From Chlamydia trachomatis (GTDB lineage Bacteria; Chlamydiota; Chlamydiia; Chlamydiales; 2-12-FULL-49-11), in the NCBI GenBank assembly GCA_945877885.1, contig CAMCSI010000073.1, positions 1-6,739 of the forward strand: 6,739 nucleotides of DNA, given 5' to 3'. Under the pieces are notes generated by a model that saw only the letters and a program-made list of their open reading frames with translations, did not search any database and was not told where the DNA came from. The position numbers were made by a program, and so were the translations under genes. This document shows, in pieces, positions 3,929 through 6,739 of the stretch. How positions within the stretch are numbered: the first letter of the stretch is position 1; each line of letters begins with the position of its first letter.

Positions 3929-6721
3929 TTAATAAGAGGTGTAGGTGTGTCTATCCCAAAAATCTGTGCTATGGAATAAATACCAATCATACCAGGTAAA
4001 GTAATTTAATCTATAAAACAGCTCATAAAGAAAATCATATTGGTAGTAATCAAAAGGAGCTGCAGCTGCAATTACTGGGGTAACATTGCTGCTACATCCT
4101 ACAAATGAATAGTTTCCATTTGCAACAGCAAATGAGCCTGTTCCCTTTGCGCTCACTTCTGTATTTCCAATACGGGTAATATCATGCACTGCGCTTAAGG
4201 CAATATTGCCTGTTCCATTTGAATAGATGTAAGATTTGTTTGGGATACCACAATTTCCCCTCATTCGAATATCTCGAGCTGAGGTAAAACTTACACTGCC
4301 GTTATTTGAGGTAACATATACATCTGACAAAATCGAGTTACCTGTGTACATATAAATACTTCCACCCGAGGTAATAGCAATATGTCCATATTCTGTTTCA
4401 ATTTTTGCATGGGTATTTGCAGCAGATCCACTATAGATACCAATATCCCCTGTTACATCAATCGTATTTCCATTATATCCATACACTGAAGCAAGAGATG
4501 CTATCCCACCTCCCCCTTGAAGTAAAAAATCTCTTCCCACAGTAAAGGTATTTAGTTTAGAAAATAGTTGCGCTATGGATCCTGTAGTACCAGATCCACC
4601 AGCACTTAAGAGTAAATCTCTAGTTGTTGTAATGACTAAAGCGCCATTATTAGAATTATTCATTACAATTGCACTATTATTTGTACCGGCCGTCCCTGCA
4701 TTTATATAGACGTTATCTGCTGTGATGCTTATATCTTTTTGAGTGCCGTTTGGTGTGATAATTTGAGCAATATTTCCAAAGCCCGATCCTCCCCCTTGCA
4801 CTGTTAAATCACCACTCATATTCAAAGTGACCGATCCACCTGAAATATAGGTGATTAAAGAAGAGCCGCACTCTCCTGCAATAACCTCTACATCATCGAC
4901 AGAGGTGGTTGTTCCAATCAAGACAGATTCTGTACCGATGATATAAGCTGTTCCACAGGACTCACCTCTTAACGATACATCCCCTACCCCTGCAGATAGT
5001 CCGTTGATTGTCACATTTTCCGCAGAAATCCTTGCCTCTCCGCCTGATCCTCTCATATTAAGATAATTTCCAAAGTGGATGGCAATATCTCCATCATCTG
5101 TTCTGATATAGGAAAATCCAGACGGGGCCCCTGTCAAATAAAGTAAATTAGAGGCATGTACATCGATATCTCCACTTGTAAGGTGAACACCTACTGTAGA
5201 TGCGGCTGTAATATTAATAATCGGAGCTGTCATGCTGAAAACCGCTGTACCATTAAATCCGGTACCTGTCATTGTAAATAACTTAGCGATATCTATTTGA
5301 TCCGATGCGGTTAAACTTAGTCTACACCCTGAAGACCAGGTAATATCATTGGTTAAAAGATCTATATCTGTACCAATAATATTTACTGCGCCACTGCCTA
5401 AAATTTGCTCAAGGGAGGTTTTTGTAAATACTGAATCAACACTTGAACTTGTATAATTTGGAGGGGTAAAATTTGTTCCATAGTTTGCTGAATCGCCAAC
5501 TTTTATGGTCGAACCAGTAGCTGTAAAACTTCCTTTAGAGCCTGCTGTAGATCCTAAATTTGCTGAACCATTTACTCCTAAATAACCAGTAGAGGTAATA
5601 GTAATATTTCCTCCATTTCCCGTTGATGAGGTAGAAGTATTGGTTGTTCCTAAGTATAGTAAAGAGGTGCTGCCAATCATAGAGACGGCCCCGCCATTAC
5701 CAGTTGTCCCTGTCGTTGTAATAGTGGCACTAGGGTCAAAATAGACACTTGCTGAAGGATAGGTAGTAGTTGTCCCAATTGTTACTGCCCCACCAGTAAT
5801 TCCTGCCGTGTTGATAGAAGATCCCGATAAAAGTGCAATAGAGTGTCCATAAATTTCAACAGACGGTCCTGTCCCAGAGCTACATCCTCTTGTGATACTT
5901 CCAGATATTTCTACAGCACCTTTTGCATTGGTTTTAGGATCGGCAATCAGTTTAATTTTCCCTCCGCTGCTGCTGCAACTTGAGGCACTAATCACTCCTG
6001 AATGATTAATCGCCAAAGAATAGATATTTCCATCGGCCTTCATCATCACAGAACTTGCTGAGATTGTCCCTGAATGATTTACCCCTGTTCCTGTGGAGGG
6101 ACTTCCTGCTGTTTGGATATAAATTCTTTCTTCATTTGCAGGTTGAAAGATTAAATCGGTACCGGCTGCTAAAACTGCTGTATTACTTGCATTTACAGAA
6201 GAGGAGGAAGAGGTTGTTACTCGATATCCTAAAAATATGGCATCGCCATTAGTAGCTGTTGCTGTTCCTGAAAAACCTACCGTACCAGTACCTGTAAATG
6301 TTAAGTTCATATCTGGCTGAAAAGATCCAGATAAACTTAAACCCGAAATAAATACCCCTCCAGAAACAATTTGACCGGTAGAGTCAATAATCACACCATT
6401 TGGATTTACAAGGTAGAATTTACAGTTATTCCCTCCAAAAACACCTCCCTGTATGGTAGTTGCTGTTGGTCCTGTCACTACGTTAAACACATGATAGGTA
6501 TCATTTACATTAGCGCCAGTTCTTGAAAATGTAACTGACTCATCTGCAGCGATATTAAAATTTGTCCAGTTAATCACATTTGTTTCATTAGTTGTAGACA
6601 CAGAAACTGTTTTGGTACCAGTTGTCACACTTGCCCCACCTGATACAACTGTTGATCCACTTGGCAGCGTCCATAATAAGGTTTGAAATAACGCTAGGCT
6701 TATACTTATATACTTGATCAA
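3929..6721 (-). CDS. Filamentous-haemagglutinin-like exported protein (TPS domain, beta-helix)
   Basis: This is a 930-residue secreted or surface protein. Residues 1-22 look like a signal peptide: Lys3, then a hydrophobic run ISISLALFQTLLW, then TLPSG. Residues 21-200 match the N-terminal haemagglutination-activity / two-partner-secretion domain, with INWTNFNIAADESVTF (50-65), LVNPNGVIID (104-113), FLGYRV (163-168) and an AVLAAG strand (182-187). Such domains direct export through an FhaC/TpsB-type outer-membrane pore and nucleate a beta-helix. None is encoded in the window. Two repeat zones follow (about 250-405 and 515-870), then an aromatic tail (890-930). There is no autotransporter barrel, so adhesion or another surface role is inferred only. 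Eight cysteines are spread through the protein. The listed start is TTG. The frame stays open to 6739 (KRDNTI precedes it), so an ATG outside the window is equally possible and the 5' end may be incomplete. Confidence 0.85.
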   Translation of the reverse strand: MIKYISISLALFQTLLWTLPSGSTVVSGGASVTTGTKTVSVSTTNETNVINWTNFNIAADESVTFSRTGANVNDTYHVFNVVTGPTATTIQGGVFGGNNCKFYLVNPNGVIIDSTGQIVSGGVFISGLSLSGSFQPDMNLTFTGTGTVGFSGTATATNGDAIFLGYRVTTSSSSSVNASNTAVLAAGTDLIFQPANEERIYIQTAGSPSTGTGVNHSGTISASSVMMKADGNIYSLAINHSGVISASSCSSSGGKIKLIADPKTNAKGAVEISGSITRGCSSGTGPSVEIYGHSIALLSGSSINTAGITGGAVTIGTTTTYPSASVYFDPSATITTTGTTGNGGAVSMIGSTSLLYLGTTNTSTSSTGNGGNITITSTGYLGVNGSANLGSTAGSKGSFTATGSTIKVGDSANYGTNFTPPNYTSSSVDSVFTKTSLEQILGSGAVNIIGTDIDLLTNDITWSSGCRLSLTASDQIDIAKLFTMTGTGFNGTAVFSMTAPIINITAASTVGVHLTSGDIDVHASNLLYLTGAPSGFSYIRTDDGDIAIHFGNYLNMRGSGGEARISAENVTINGLSAGVGDVSLRGESCGTAYIIGTESVLIGTTTSVDDVEVIAGECGSSLITYISGGSVTLNMSGDLTVQGGGSGFGNIAQIITPNGTQKDISITADNVYINAGTAGTNNSAIVMNNSNNGALVITTTRDLLLSAGGSGTTGSIAQLFSKLNTFTVGRDFLLQGGGGIASLASVYGYNGNTIDVTGDIGIYSGSAANTHAKIETEYGHIAITSGGSIYMYTGNSILSDVYVTSNNGSVSFTSARDIRMRGNCGIPNKSYIYSNGTGNIALSAVHDITRIGNTEVSAKGTGSFAVANGNYSFVGCSSNVTPVIAAAAPFDYYQYDFLYELFYRLNYFTWYDWYLFHSTDFWDRHTYTSY
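3932..4054 (-). other. Region encoding an aromatic-rich C-terminal tail
   Basis: Residues 890-930 follow an alanine-rich hinge (VIAAAAP) and contain 10 Tyr, 6 Phe and 3 Trp, which is 19 aromatics in 41 residues. The rest of the protein is Gly/Ser/Thr-rich, so the change is abrupt. The protein ends in Tyr after alternating polar and aromatic residues (DRHTYTSY), loosely like an outer-membrane beta-signal, although one tail cannot form a barrel. The frame is uninterrupted across the boundary. The function is unknown. Confidence 0.75.
4112..5173 (-). repeat. Second coil-repeat zone: about twelve units of about 29 residues
   Basis: Residues 517-870 fall into units that share a strand, an Asp/Asn anchor (one unit has Tyr and one has Ser) with a second strand ([DN]-h-x-h-x-G/A-G), a loop of 3-7 small residues, and a third strand (A-x-I). 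Anchors lie at 525, 553, 581, 610, 638, 670, 702, 731, 759, 788, 817 and 847, a spacing of 28-32. Examples are DLTVQGGGSG (638), DLLLSAGGSG (702), DFLLQGGGG (731) and DIRMRGNCG (817). This is what a right-handed beta-helix with three strands per turn would look like. Sequence identity between units is low. Confidence 0.72.
5507..5965 (-). repeat. First coil-repeat zone of the large protein (GG-hydrophobic type)
   Basis: Residues 253-405 contain recurring short strands that begin with a Gly pair or a similar turn: GGKIKLI (253), GPSVEIYG (285), GGAVTIG (310), GGAVSMIG (343), GGNITITS (370) and KGSFTATG (396). Spacing is 25-33 residues. This GG-hxh pattern is common behind TPS domains and is best read as successive beta-helix turns. 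The copies are diverged at the DNA level, so this is protein repetition and not tandem DNA duplication. Confidence 0.6.
6122..6661 (-). other. Region encoding the TPS / haemagglutination-activity domain
   Basis: These codons give residues 21-200 of the large protein. The order of features fits the family: an early Gly/Val-rich strand (STVVSGGASV), the W..F.I...E.V.F motif at 52-65, HVFNVVTG (77-84), the family hallmark NPNG at 106-109 with I and D after it, and then SGGVFISGLSLSG and the closing AVLAAG strand. In known TpsA proteins this domain is recognised by the outer-membrane transporter. Only the NPNG motif and overall pattern were judged by eye. Confidence 0.82.
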
Positions 6722-6739
6722 AATGGTATTATCTCTTTT

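Noticed and set aside
3929..4120. C-terminal autotransporter beta-barrel
   Set aside because: A barrel needs about 250-300 residues of amphipathic strands. Only a 41-residue aromatic tail follows the repeat region.
6196..6216. Phase-variable repeat at the serine run (residues 171-175)
   Set aside because: The run uses mixed TCT/TCC codons and contains no long homopolymer. C and G runs elsewhere in the gene reach only about five bases.
6055..6252. Plus-strand open frame opposite the TPS domain
   Set aside because: Its Leu/Arg-rich translation is what the complement of Ser/Gly/Thr codons gives, and it has no start signals or homology I recognise.

Overview
The window comes from an AT-rich bacterial chromosome, most likely a member of the Chlamydiae and probably outside the genus Chlamydia. 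Three things point there. The heat-shock genes run hrcA-grpE-dnaK with no dnaJ attached. HrcA carries a C-terminal extension of the kind described for chlamydial HrcA. DnaK and GrpE resemble, from memory, the Chlamydia proteins over long stretches, including a DnaK tail around DNIEDAEVEEI. No alignment was run, so the exact family within the phylum is open.

Layout. Positions 1-44 (minus strand) hold the first codons of a divergent gene that leaves the window. It has its own Shine-Dalgarno sequence and a plausible promoter. Positions 45-231 are a divergent control region. It contains a degenerate but well-placed CIRCE operator (144-170), then a good housekeeping-type promoter (-35 at 177-182, -10 at 200-205) and a ribosome binding site for hrcA. 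Positions 232-3871 (plus strand) are one heat-shock operon: hrcA (repressor), grpE (nucleotide exchange factor, overlapping hrcA by 4 bases) and dnaK (Hsp70, 26 bases further on). A strong hairpin at 3888-3921 lies between two converging genes and can terminate both.

Positions 3929-6721 (minus strand) encode a 930-residue exported protein. It has a signal-peptide-like start, an N-terminal filamentous-haemagglutinin / two-partner-secretion (TPS) domain, and a long Gly/Ser/Thr-rich region that reads as a beta-helix. It ends in a strikingly aromatic 41-residue tail. Its reading frame stays open to the window edge, so its true start may lie outside.

How the genes work together. HrcA should bind CIRCE and repress its own operon, with GrpE and DnaK induced when HrcA is inactivated by stress. 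The large surface protein is not functionally linked to the operon by anything visible; it is only a convergent neighbour sharing the terminator. The heat-shock operon is ordinary. The surface protein is the least explained part of the window: it has about twelve regular coils of about 29 residues, eight scattered cysteines, a 117-residue stretch without Lys or Arg, no autotransporter barrel, and no transporter partner in view.
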